A DNA stretch of 64,000 nucleotides. Source: Sphingobacterium sp. ML3W. GTDB lineage: Bacteria > Bacteroidota > Bacteroidia > Sphingobacteriales > Sphingobacteriaceae. The notes beneath the pieces are model-generated. The model saw only the letters and a program-made list of their open reading frames with translations, searched no databases and had not been told where the DNA came from. Shown here piece by piece: positions 20,118 through 26,861 of this stretch (within the stretch, counting starts at the first letter, position 1; each line of letters opens with the position of its first letter). Location: assembly GCF_029542085.1 (NCBI RefSeq), contig NZ_CP107036.1:3720001-3784000 (forward strand), given 5' to 3'. Both the position numbers and the translations under genes were made by a program.

Positions 20118-22502
20118 ATGATTAAAACATATTTCAGATCAGCGCTACGACAACTATTGAAACATAGCTACTATACCTTTTTAACAATTGCTGGTTTAGG
20201 TCTGGCAATTGCATGTAGTTTATTTATCTATAGCTATAATAGCTTCCAATATAGTTTTGATCAGTTTCATACCGATAAAGATCGTACCTTTCTAGTCGTA
20301 CAGGATCTGAAACTAGAGCAGGTCGAACATAGCAAAGGTGGATCTTATGCCATGTACAACGCTATTTTACGTGAAATTCCTCAAGTGGAACGAACGGTAT
20401 TGTATATGGATAATAAGGACCTGATGCTACGGATAGCAGATCAGTTGTATAAAACGGAGGGCAAAGCCGCTTTTGTTTCATCGGAATATTTTAACACATT
20501 AAATTTCCCCTGGTTAGCGGGATCCCCAAAAGATCTGGATCAGCCTAATACCGTCGCATTGACCAAAACAACAGCCAAAACTTATTTTAATAACGATAAC
20601 CCCTTGGGCAAAACGATCTTGGTCGACAGCAAATTTCCAGTGAAAGTTGTGGGTATCATAGATGACCGTAACAAAAATTCAGACTTCCGTTCAGAAATCT
20701 ATTTTTCGCAAAGTTCGCTCGCTACTTTATGGCAAATCCCTCAAAACGACGGGTTCTTTAATAATTGGGGCTACTCCAACTCAAGCAATAATATCCTTGT
20801 CACCTTAAAAAACGCCGCCGATAAAAATACCGTCGAGCAGGCCATACATACGCTGGTTGCCAAGTACTGGCACAAAGATGTACTACAGACATTCAGTTAT
20901 AAACTCCTGCCCTTAACAAGTTACCATTTTGACACAGATTACGGAAAGGGAACACAACGTACACTTCTGAGTATACTGGTCGCAATTGCCATCGGAGTCA
21001 GTATCATGGCATTGGTCAATTACAGCAACATCACCTTTGCCAGACAAATGAACCGCAGTGTAGAAATGGGCGTGAGAAAGGTACTGGGCTGTTCCAAAAG
21101 ACAACTCTACATTCAGTTTCTGATCGAAACCCTGATCCTGACCGCTGCTGCTATCATCTTCGCCTTAGTTTTATTGCTGATCTTTTCCAATTGGGCAAAT
21201 CAGGCTCTTTTTCCACATGAACCTGTACAGATTGTCCATCCTCGGTCATTTATAGCTATCATTGGCCTCATCTGGGTTTTAACGAGCCTGTTGACCTCCA
21301 TCTATCCCCTCATTTTTGTCAACAAGATGGACATCCAGCAGGCATTGAAAAAGCTGACCATAGGCCCCTGGAACTTTAGCCGCAAAACGCTTATTGTTTT
21401 TCAGAATGTGATCGCCATGACGCTGCTGATCGCCACTTTTGTTATTGTCTTACAGGTAAATCACCTCAAAAACACAGATATTGGATTCAGTAGGGAGCAG
21501 GTTATCCTGCTTCCGTTCACAAAAAAAATGATCCAATCAAAAGCGAAAATCGCTCATTTCATCAGCAATAGAACCGATGTTCAATCGTACACTTTTAGCG
21601 ATAATCCACCTTCATCTGAAAAGGTATGGGGCGGAACCATCCAGTTTGACAACAAAACAGAATGGGAAAAATGGCCTGCCCGATACGCTATCGGGGATTC
21701 TACTTATATCAGCACTTTTAACATCAAATTATTGGCAGGAAGAAATTTCAACGACAATTCCAAGAAACCTGAATTTCTGATCAATCAAAATATGGCTACC
21801 GCATTGGGCTATAAAGATCCTAATGATATTATCGGCAAGTCTTTAAACGCCGGTGGGCTGAACGAAGAACAAGTAGGAATAATTGTAGGGGTTGTTGCGG
21901 ACTTTAGCACCAATTCGCTGAACGACCTCATCTCTCCTACAGTAATTGGGTATAACGAAACACGGTTAAAAAATGTAGCGATTAAACTGAAGGGTACCGA
22001 TCACCAACTGCTCGTGAAAGACCTGGAACAGCAATGGAAAAATTGGTATCCCGATGAAGTGTTCCAATACAAATTCTATGATCAGCAGATTGCTCAGCTC
22101 TACAAGAAAGAAGCATTATTGGAAAAACTAATCTGGATCGCTGCTATCGTCGCGATAAGCATCAGTATGCTCGGTTTTTTGGGACTGCTCTCCATTAACA
22201 TCCTGAAACGAACAAAAGAAATCGGAATCCGAAAAGTGTTAGGTTCTTCTGTAACAGGTATTATTGTATTGTTGTCACAAGATTTCTTTAAATGGATAAC
22301 AATTGCTTTTTTACTTGCTACACCACTTGCGTATTATCTTATGAACCGCTGGCTGGACAATTTTCCATTTCGGATCAGTATGGGCTGGTGGATCTTTGGA
22401 TTGGCTTTCTGCATTGGGCTTATTTTAACGACTGCCGTGGTATCTCTACAATCCATAAAAGCCGCCACCGCCAATCCTGTTGATAGTTTAAGGGACGAAT
22501 AG
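20118..22502 (+). CDS. ABC transporter permease P9, double-FtsX / MacB-like
   Basis: A 794-residue paralog beginning MIKTYFRSALRQLLKHSYYT. The first coupling motif is VEMGVRKVLGCS (about 316), lacking the usual leading Lys; the second is KEIGIRKVLGSS (about 700). The pre-TM2 motif is LLPLTSYHF. The fourth membrane stretch ends SIYPLIFVNKMDIQQALKK, without the GxYPAxxLS signature of most members. The tail is NPVDSLRDE. It is the last gene before a 296-base gap that holds a possible permease remnant and a new promoter, so it likely closes the P5-P9 transcript. No intrinsic terminator was recognised after it. Confidence 0.93.
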   Translation: MIKTYFRSALRQLLKHSYYTFLTIAGLGLAIACSLFIYSYNSFQYSFDQFHTDKDRTFLVVQDLKLEQVEHSKGGSYAMYNAILREIPQVERTVLYMDNKDLMLRIADQLYKTEGKAAFVSSEYFNTLNFPWLAGSPKDLDQPNTVALTKTTAKTYFNNDNPLGKTILVDSKFPVKVVGIIDDRNKNSDFRSEIYFSQSSLATLWQIPQNDGFFNNWGYSNSSNNILVTLKNAADKNTVEQAIHTLVAKYWHKDVLQTFSYKLLPLTSYHFDTDYGKGTQRTLLSILVAIAIGVSIMALVNYSNITFARQMNRSVEMGVRKVLGCSKRQLYIQFLIETLILTAAAIIFALVLLLIFSNWANQALFPHEPVQIVHPRSFIAIIGLIWVLTSLLTSIYPLIFVNKMDIQQALKKLTIGPWNFSRKTLIVFQNVIAMTLLIATFVIVLQVNHLKNTDIGFSREQVILLPFTKKMIQSKAKIAHFISNRTDVQSYTFSDNPPSSEKVWGGTIQFDNKTEWEKWPARYAIGDSTYISTFNIKLLAGRNFNDNSKKPEFLINQNMATALGYKDPNDIIGKSLNAGGLNEEQVGIIVGVVADFSTNSLNDLISPTVIGYNETRLKNVAIKLKGTDHQLLVKDLEQQWKNWYPDEVFQYKFYDQQIAQLYKKEALLEKLIWIAAIVAISISMLGFLGLLSINILKRTKEIGIRKVLGSSVTGIIVLLSQDFFKWITIAFLLATPLAYYLMNRWLDNFPFRISMGWWIFGLAFCIGLILTTAVVSLQSIKAATANPVDSLRDE

Positions 22503-22504
22503 AA

Positions 22505-22554
22505 AGGAAGCTGTCAAACAAGAGATAAGCGATCCTATGGATAGCTTAAGCTAG
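22505..22554 (+). pseudogene. Possible eroded permease C-terminal tail
   Basis: Directly after P9 an open stretch in the frame of 22531 reads EAVKQEISDPMDSLS and then a stop. DPMDSL resembles the NPVDSL tail that ends the permeases, and EAV sits where KAA/KAAV is expected. The match is short and could be chance. A clearer example of such a tail remnant lies at 25206. Confidence 0.25.
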
Positions 22555-22611
22555 GTCAGGTTTACCTGTCTTGTTATTTGCTATCCGTTCGAGGAATCGA
22601 CCAGACCGAGG

Positions 22612-22648
22612 TGTTCGCGGGTGTACAATGACTGTCCGATTTCGGACA
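22612..22648 (+). promoter_or_regulatory. Tandem activator sites upstream of P10
   Basis: The downstream site is a perfect palindrome, CTGTCCGA-TT-TCGGACAG (22632-22649), matching TGTCCG-ATTT-CGGACA. The upstream site is TGTTCG-CGGG-TGTACA at 22612-22627, with one mismatch to the second half-site. Spacing is 21 bp centre to centre, and the downstream site ends 54 bp before the -24 element, as before P5, P11 and P12. These are probable binding sites for a sigma-54 activator. Confidence 0.78.
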
Positions 22649-22701
22649 GCCCACTCGGTAAAAACAATTTTAACAAACTAACAATCAGTAAACTACAGGC
22701 T

Positions 22702-22717
22702 TGGCCAAGGATTTGTA
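22702..22717 (+). promoter_or_regulatory. Sigma-54 (-24/-12) promoter for P10
   Basis: TGGCCAAGGATTTGTA has the -24 GG and -12 TG twelve bases apart. The -12 element is TTGT in place of TTGC. Predicted transcription start is about 22728, giving a leader of about 70 bases to the ATG of P10. Confidence 0.72.
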
Positions 22718-22798
22718 TTATCGTACACAAATTAGCAAAAACCAAAACCTGCATCCGATCCGTTTGCGGTGATGAAAATAAACCTTATACGAGTGACA

Positions 22799-25204
22799 AT
22801 GACTTTTACAAACTTCAAGATTGCCTGGCGGAATATCCGAAAGAAAAAAATTCAAAACCTGATCAACCTAGTTGGATTGACCCTTGGCATTACCTTTTTA
22901 CTACTGGTCGGGGCCTATGTATGGGATGTTCAACAGGTAAATAGCAAGATCAAAAATATAGATCAGCAATTTTTATTACAGAGCAAGTATAAGAAAGAAG
23001 GATTTGGGATCAATTTGACCACAATCGGAGCGCTCCCCAAAGCCCTGTATGAAGAATATCCAAATTTGGTTGCCAACTATTATCGTATCGATGGATTAAC
23101 AGGTATTATCGCTAATGGTGCTACAATCCATGAAGAAGGGATGGCCCTCGGTGATCCCAGCCTTTTGACCATGTTTGGTTTTGAACTTTTAGCAGGTAAT
23201 CCTAAGACCGCGCTGAATAATCCCTTTTCTGTGGTGATCACCGACCAGGCTGCCTTAAAATATTTTGGAAACATAAATGTCCTAGGAAAAACCTTGCAGA
23301 TTAAAAATTTCAAAGGCGAAAAACATGATTTTGAAATTACGGCCGTCATAAAAACTGCTGTACAAAATGCGATCATGGATTTGACAAAGGATATGCATTC
23401 CGATATTTTCCTGCCCATTGCCAACGAACAATACTTTGGCCGATCTCTGGATAACTGGAATAATCCTTACATCGCAGGTTACCTCGAATTGAAAGCTGGG
23501 GTGACGACGCAACAACTGGATGCGGCGATTCAAGCGCTGGTGCATAAAAACACCGATCAAGAATTTGCCAGCCAATACAGCCCCGACCTAAAACCGTTGA
23601 AAAGCTATTATCTAGACGATAATCAAGGCGCTGTCCGCAAAATGATTCAGACCCTAGTCTGGATAGCAATTTTTATCCTGGTCATGGCCATCATCAACTT
23701 TATCAATTTTAGTATTGCACAGCATATTACACGATTGAAGGAAATCGGTGTGCGCAAGATTATGGGTTCTTCCAGACCACAATTGGTAAGGCAATTGCTG
23801 ACAGAGTATATTCTTATCGTAGCTATTGCAGCATTGATCAGTCTGCCCATCTATAGCATAGTACGCCCTTTGTTTGCATATGTACTGATGCGCGAGCTGC
23901 CATCTCTAATCAATTTACCGGGCTATTTTTTCGGTTTATTGGCCCTATTGACTGTAGTGATCGGCATGCTGGCGGGATTGTACCCAGCAATTAAACTGTC
24001 CAATATCAAGATACTTCCTTCGGTCAAAAATCAGTTCTCCGCATTGGGTGACAAGCAATTGGCTCGGAAAGTACTCTTGTTCTTTCAGTTCGCTGTTGCG
24101 CTACTCCTCTTGGTCTGCACTCTGATTATCTCCAAACAAGTCAATCTATTTATAAATAGCAATTTAGGGTACAACAAAGATTATCTGTTGACAGTACAGG
24201 CACCAAGGGACTGGTCCGAAAATGGTATCCGGAAAATGGAGGCCATCCGGCATGAGCTGCTGCAGGAATCAGTAGTCAAATCTGTGAGCCTTTCCTATGA
24301 GACACCAGGGCTATTAGGCTCAAATATGCAACCGGCTTTTGGCAATAACAACGATACGGACGTACAGGTGCAACGGATTAACAGTGACAGTTACTTTTTG
24401 GAAACCTATGAAATCCCCTTATTGGCAGGTACCTTTTTACCCAAAAATGCACTGACAAATACCACAAATAGATCCGTTGTGATCAACAAGAAAGCCATGG
24501 AAGATTTTGGCATCAGTGATGCCGAGAGTGCCATTGGTCAACAGATCGCCCTGAACGATCCAAAAGATAAGATGACCATTGTGGGCGTCACCGATAACTT
24601 TGTCGCAAATTCTCTTCACCGTGCATCCCCAGCTATTGTCTGGACAGATATCCATGAAAATTTCCAATACCGATACCTGAGTATCCGTTTAAAACCGGGC
24701 AGATTGTCCAGAGCAGTACAAGGACTGGAAAAAAAATGGAAAGAATTAATGCCTGATGCACCATTTAAATATCAATTTATGGATGACCGCATCAAAGGTT
24801 TATATGAAACGGAACTGCAACTGCATCGGGCAGCACAGATCGCCAGTGCTGTTTCACTTTTGATCGTTGTACTGGGATTGACCGGTCTAATCTCCTTATC
24901 GATTCATCTCCGTAACAAGGAAGTAGGTATCCGCAAAGTGCTGGGCGCCTCATTATCACATTTGATGCTGTTATTTTCAAAGGAATACTATGGCATATTT
25001 CTATTGGCGGTTTTGGTTACAGTCCCATCTAGCTATATGCTGATGCAACATTGGCTACAGAACTATATAATCCGGATAGAAATCAATGCTTTTACCTACC
25101 TTTTACCACTGGGCATACTGCTGAGCATACTTAGCCTACTGGTAGGCTTCATCGTATTTCGGGCGACCCGGTTTAATCCTGTTGAAAAATTAAGGGATGA
25201 ATAA
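22799..25204 (+). CDS. ABC transporter permease P10, double-FtsX / MacB-like
   Basis: An 801-residue paralog if it starts at the ATG encoding MTFTNFKIAWRNIRKKK, which aligns with the N-termini of the other paralogs. Upstream in-frame GTG/ATG codons at 22769 and 22772 would add ten residues and are less likely. The coupling motifs are KEIGVRKIMGSS (about 314) and KEVGIRKVLGAS (about 707), and the pre-TM2 motif is LKPLKSYYL. The C-terminal helix pair is more diverged than elsewhere (VTVPSSYMLMQHWLQNYI), and the tail is NPVEKLRDE. It has its own sigma-54 promoter and is followed by an orphan tail fragment and by a gene on the opposite strand, so it is probably monocistronic. Confidence 0.92.
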   Translation: MTFTNFKIAWRNIRKKKIQNLINLVGLTLGITFLLLVGAYVWDVQQVNSKIKNIDQQFLLQSKYKKEGFGINLTTIGALPKALYEEYPNLVANYYRIDGLTGIIANGATIHEEGMALGDPSLLTMFGFELLAGNPKTALNNPFSVVITDQAALKYFGNINVLGKTLQIKNFKGEKHDFEITAVIKTAVQNAIMDLTKDMHSDIFLPIANEQYFGRSLDNWNNPYIAGYLELKAGVTTQQLDAAIQALVHKNTDQEFASQYSPDLKPLKSYYLDDNQGAVRKMIQTLVWIAIFILVMAIINFINFSIAQHITRLKEIGVRKIMGSSRPQLVRQLLTEYILIVAIAALISLPIYSIVRPLFAYVLMRELPSLINLPGYFFGLLALLTVVIGMLAGLYPAIKLSNIKILPSVKNQFSALGDKQLARKVLLFFQFAVALLLLVCTLIISKQVNLFINSNLGYNKDYLLTVQAPRDWSENGIRKMEAIRHELLQESVVKSVSLSYETPGLLGSNMQPAFGNNNDTDVQVQRINSDSYFLETYEIPLLAGTFLPKNALTNTTNRSVVINKKAMEDFGISDAESAIGQQIALNDPKDKMTIVGVTDNFVANSLHRASPAIVWTDIHENFQYRYLSIRLKPGRLSRAVQGLEKKWKELMPDAPFKYQFMDDRIKGLYETELQLHRAAQIASAVSLLIVVLGLTGLISLSIHLRNKEVGIRKVLGASLSHLMLLFSKEYYGIFLLAVLVTVPSSYMLMQHWLQNYIIRIEINAFTYLLPLGILLSILSLLVGFIVFRATRFNPVEKLRDE

Positions 25205-25205
25205 T

Positions 25206-25265
25206 GTATTTCAAATTGCCCTTATCAATCCCATCAATAGTTTACGGGATGATAAGAAAAAGTAA
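25206..25265 (+). pseudogene. Orphan C-terminal tail of a lost ABC permease
   Basis: Starting right after the stop of P10, the reading frame of 25206 gives VFQIALINPINSLRDDKKK and a stop. NPINSLRD matches the C-terminal tail of the array (NPVDSLRDE, SPVNSLRDE), and FQ precedes it as in SFQTFKAAKANP, with a few codons missing between. No start codon or upstream domain remains. This is best read as the 3' scar of a further permease gene removed by deletion or recombination. Confidence 0.6.
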
Positions 25266-25347
25266 GCCGTAGGTTATCGAAGCTAAAAAGTGTATCTATT
25301 ATTAACCGATTGGGAATGAAAGTTTATAATTGGTGTACCTACGGCTT
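25264..25347. repeat. Inverted repeat with 11-bp arms
   Basis: AAGCCGTAGGT at 25264-25274 is the exact reverse complement of ACCTACGGCTT at 25337-25347, with a 62-base interior that encodes nothing recognisable. It lies between the permease tail remnant and the minus-strand gene. It could be a small non-autonomous element or a structured RNA; its origin is unknown. Confidence 0.45.
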
Positions 25348-25359
25348 AGGATCTTTGAT

Positions 25360-25398
25360 GCAATTTTTAGCTGTTCACAGTGAACGGCCAAAAATTGC
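25360..25398 (-). terminator. Long hairpin after the minus-strand hypothetical gene
   Basis: GCAATTTTT-x-GC-x-GTTCAC pairs with GTGAAC-x-GC-x-AAAAATTGC around a one-base centre, giving a nearly perfect 39-base hairpin directly next to the stop codon of the minus-strand gene. No T-run follows on the minus strand, so it may act as an mRNA end-stabiliser or a bidirectional barrier, not as a classical terminator. Confidence 0.45.
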
Positions 25399-26082
25399 TT
25401 ATTTATTTTCAGTCGATTTTGCGTGAGCAGTTAAAACATAGCCGAAACCGTATTCAGTTTGATGACGAACAATCCTTGCGTCCTCGCTACCTTGAAGTAA
25501 TTCATCTAAAACTAACATCAGATTTTTAGGCTGCATGTATTGTTTGAGTTCAACACAACACAGTGCGTGGATTTCATACGGTTGTCTTTCCTCATTAAAA
25601 AATCCTGCACCAATTTTCTCATTCAAAAAGATCCTTATCTTTTCAACCTCATCCGCTGTTGAAACTTTATAATGATCAATATCATGACGGATATCGATTA
25701 ACTTAAATTCGATTATTTTTTGATCCTGCTCAACATCAACTTTATACATGTCGTAAATAACCCTGTCAGCCAATGTAGTCACATGTAATTCATATAAGTT
25801 TTTTTGTGATGATAGTTCTACTCCAAAAGGCATCATGGAATCCATACTATTTACCTCTAAAACACGATACATAGAAAATAAATCAAAAGCTAGAATTGAT
25901 TTAATCTTAAACGTTTCAATTCCAGTCATAAAATCCAATGGTTTGCCCATTAAAAAGGAAACTTCTTCGGGTGACAGGTGTCGCGAAATACGTTGTAGCA
26001 GCATGCGATAATAGATTAGTATATCTAACTCTTCACATCTTCTCCTATACACTTTTGTTTTTTGATTTTTCGCTGTTTTCAT
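25399..26082 (-). CDS. Hypothetical protein, possible N-terminal HTH
   Basis: About 227 residues from the ATG (MKTAKNQKTKVYRRRCEELD); an in-frame GTG three codons upstream is an alternative start. I do not recognise the family. Residues about 15-60 (YYRMLLQRISRHLSPEEVSF and the following GIETFKIKSI) look helical and resemble an XRE-type helix-turn-helix. The middle is beta-rich and acidic (VDVEQDQKIIEFKLIDIRHD). No signal peptide or membrane segment is visible, so it is probably cytoplasmic. It diverges from a small HTH gene across a 136-base AT-rich gap. The pair interrupts the permease array, so it may be a local regulator or a later insertion. Function unknown. Confidence 0.75.
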   Translation of the reverse strand: MKTAKNQKTKVYRRRCEELDILIYYRMLLQRISRHLSPEEVSFLMGKPLDFMTGIETFKIKSILAFDLFSMYRVLEVNSMDSMMPFGVELSSQKNLYELHVTTLADRVIYDMYKVDVEQDQKIIEFKLIDIRHDIDHYKVSTADEVEKIRIFLNEKIGAGFFNEERQPYEIHALCCVELKQYMQPKNLMLVLDELLQGSEDARIVRHQTEYGFGYVLTAHAKSTENK

Positions 26083-26218
26083 AATTGGCACATTGAATTA
26101 ATATAGATTTTCAATACAAAGAAATAGAAAATATTCTAAAAATAAAAACATTTGTATAAATAAAAATAACATTATATATATTTATCTATACAAAACGATG
26201 AAATATTAAGACAACACA

Positions 26219-26443
26219 ATGACCAAACTAGGCGAATTTTTAGCGAAGAAGTCTGTAAATAAGTCTCAGATTGCGCGCAGAACAGGACTAAGTAAAGCCA
26301 GGATCAATGAATTAACAATGACCGAAACATCCAAATTGCGTTTGGATGAAATGTATTTAATCGCTTTGGCTATCGATACCGATCCAGCTAAAATGATGTC
26401 CGAATTATGTGAACATCTTCAATTGAAAGAGATTGAGGATTAA
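26219..26443 (+). CDS. Small XRE-type helix-turn-helix regulator
   Basis: A 74-residue protein. Residues about 6-40 (KSVNKSQIARRTGLSKARIN) form a clear Cro/CI-type helix-turn-helix, with QIARRTGLSKARINEL as helices two and three. The rest (LRLDEMYLIALAIDTDPAKM) fits the last two helices of the XRE fold. It is expected to bind DNA as a dimer. It diverges from the unknown minus-strand gene, and the AT-rich region between them probably holds both promoters and its operator (inference). It shows no similarity to the Fis-type DNA-binding domain expected of the sigma-54 activator of the array, so it is not the predicted activator. Confidence 0.85.
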   Translation: MTKLGEFLAKKSVNKSQIARRTGLSKARINELTMTETSKLRLDEMYLIALAIDTDPAKMMSELCEHLQLKEIED

Positions 26444-26689
26444 GTTCCGCATCTCGTAATTTTATGCACTTATGAGCAAAAAGCTACGAGATGCTATTGT
26501 TTCGCCGTATTTCATACAAATTCAGCAGTACCTCTTATAAATTGCATCCATAAAAATCTGAAAAACCGAACCATTCGAAAAGATAAAGCCAAAGTCAATA
26601 TATTGGGGAACATAATTATTGCTAGCACAAATCATCTGATGCCTATGGATATTGAAAAAAAGAAGGGATATAACATCGCACGAATAATC

Positions 26690-26727
26690 TGTGCGGTATT
26701 GGACGTAAAACTGTTCGATATCGTACA
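26690..26727 (+). promoter_or_regulatory. Tandem activator sites upstream of P11
   Basis: The downstream site TGTTCG-ATAT-CGTACA (26712-26727) fits TGTnCG-N4-CGnACA exactly and is extended by C and G at the ends. The upstream site TGTGCG-GTAT-TGGACG (26690-26705) has a perfect first half and a second half with two mismatches. Spacing is 22 bp, and the downstream site ends 55 bp before the -24 element. This is the weakest of the four upstream pairs but has the same geometry. Confidence 0.7.
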
Positions 26728-26781
26728 GAAATAAAATCCAATAAACAAATCAAAAACCTATAAACCAGCAACTTAATAAAG

Positions 26782-26797
26782 TGGCAATACAATTGAC
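26782..26797 (+). promoter_or_regulatory. Sigma-54 (-24/-12) promoter for P11
   Basis: TGGCAATACAATTGAC carries the -24 GGCA and -12 TTG at the correct 12-bp spacing. Predicted transcription start is near 26808, leaving about 54 bases before the P11 start codon. Confidence 0.72.
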
Positions 26798-26861
26798 TTC
26801 AGTCTAATGTCTAGATTGACCGGTCGATTACGGATCAATAAGACCTTAAAAAAGTATTGTT

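Larger units (their letters stand above)
26444..26861. other. Gap without a gene: inverted repeat plus P11 control region
   Basis: There is no credible gene in these 418 bases. A perfect 10-bp inverted repeat (GCATCTCGTA at 26449-26458, TACGAGATGC at 26485-26494) follows the HTH gene and may end its transcript, although the T-run is weak. The second half holds the paired activator sites and the sigma-54 promoter of P11. Confidence 0.6.

Noticed and set aside
22621..22944. 107-codon plus-strand frame at the start of P10
   Set aside because: It overlaps the activator sites, the sigma-54 promoter and the first part of P10 in another frame, and looks like noncoding translation.
26219..26443. Small HTH protein as the sigma-54 activator of the array
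   Set aside because: It has no AAA+ ATPase domain and no Fis-type HTH; sigma-54 activators need the former.
26444..26734. Open frame after the small HTH gene, ending GYNIARIICAVLDVKLFDIVQK, resembling the end of a second HTH protein
   Set aside because: It follows an in-frame stop codon, has no good start, and its last codons coincide with the paired activator sites of P11, which explain the sequence better.
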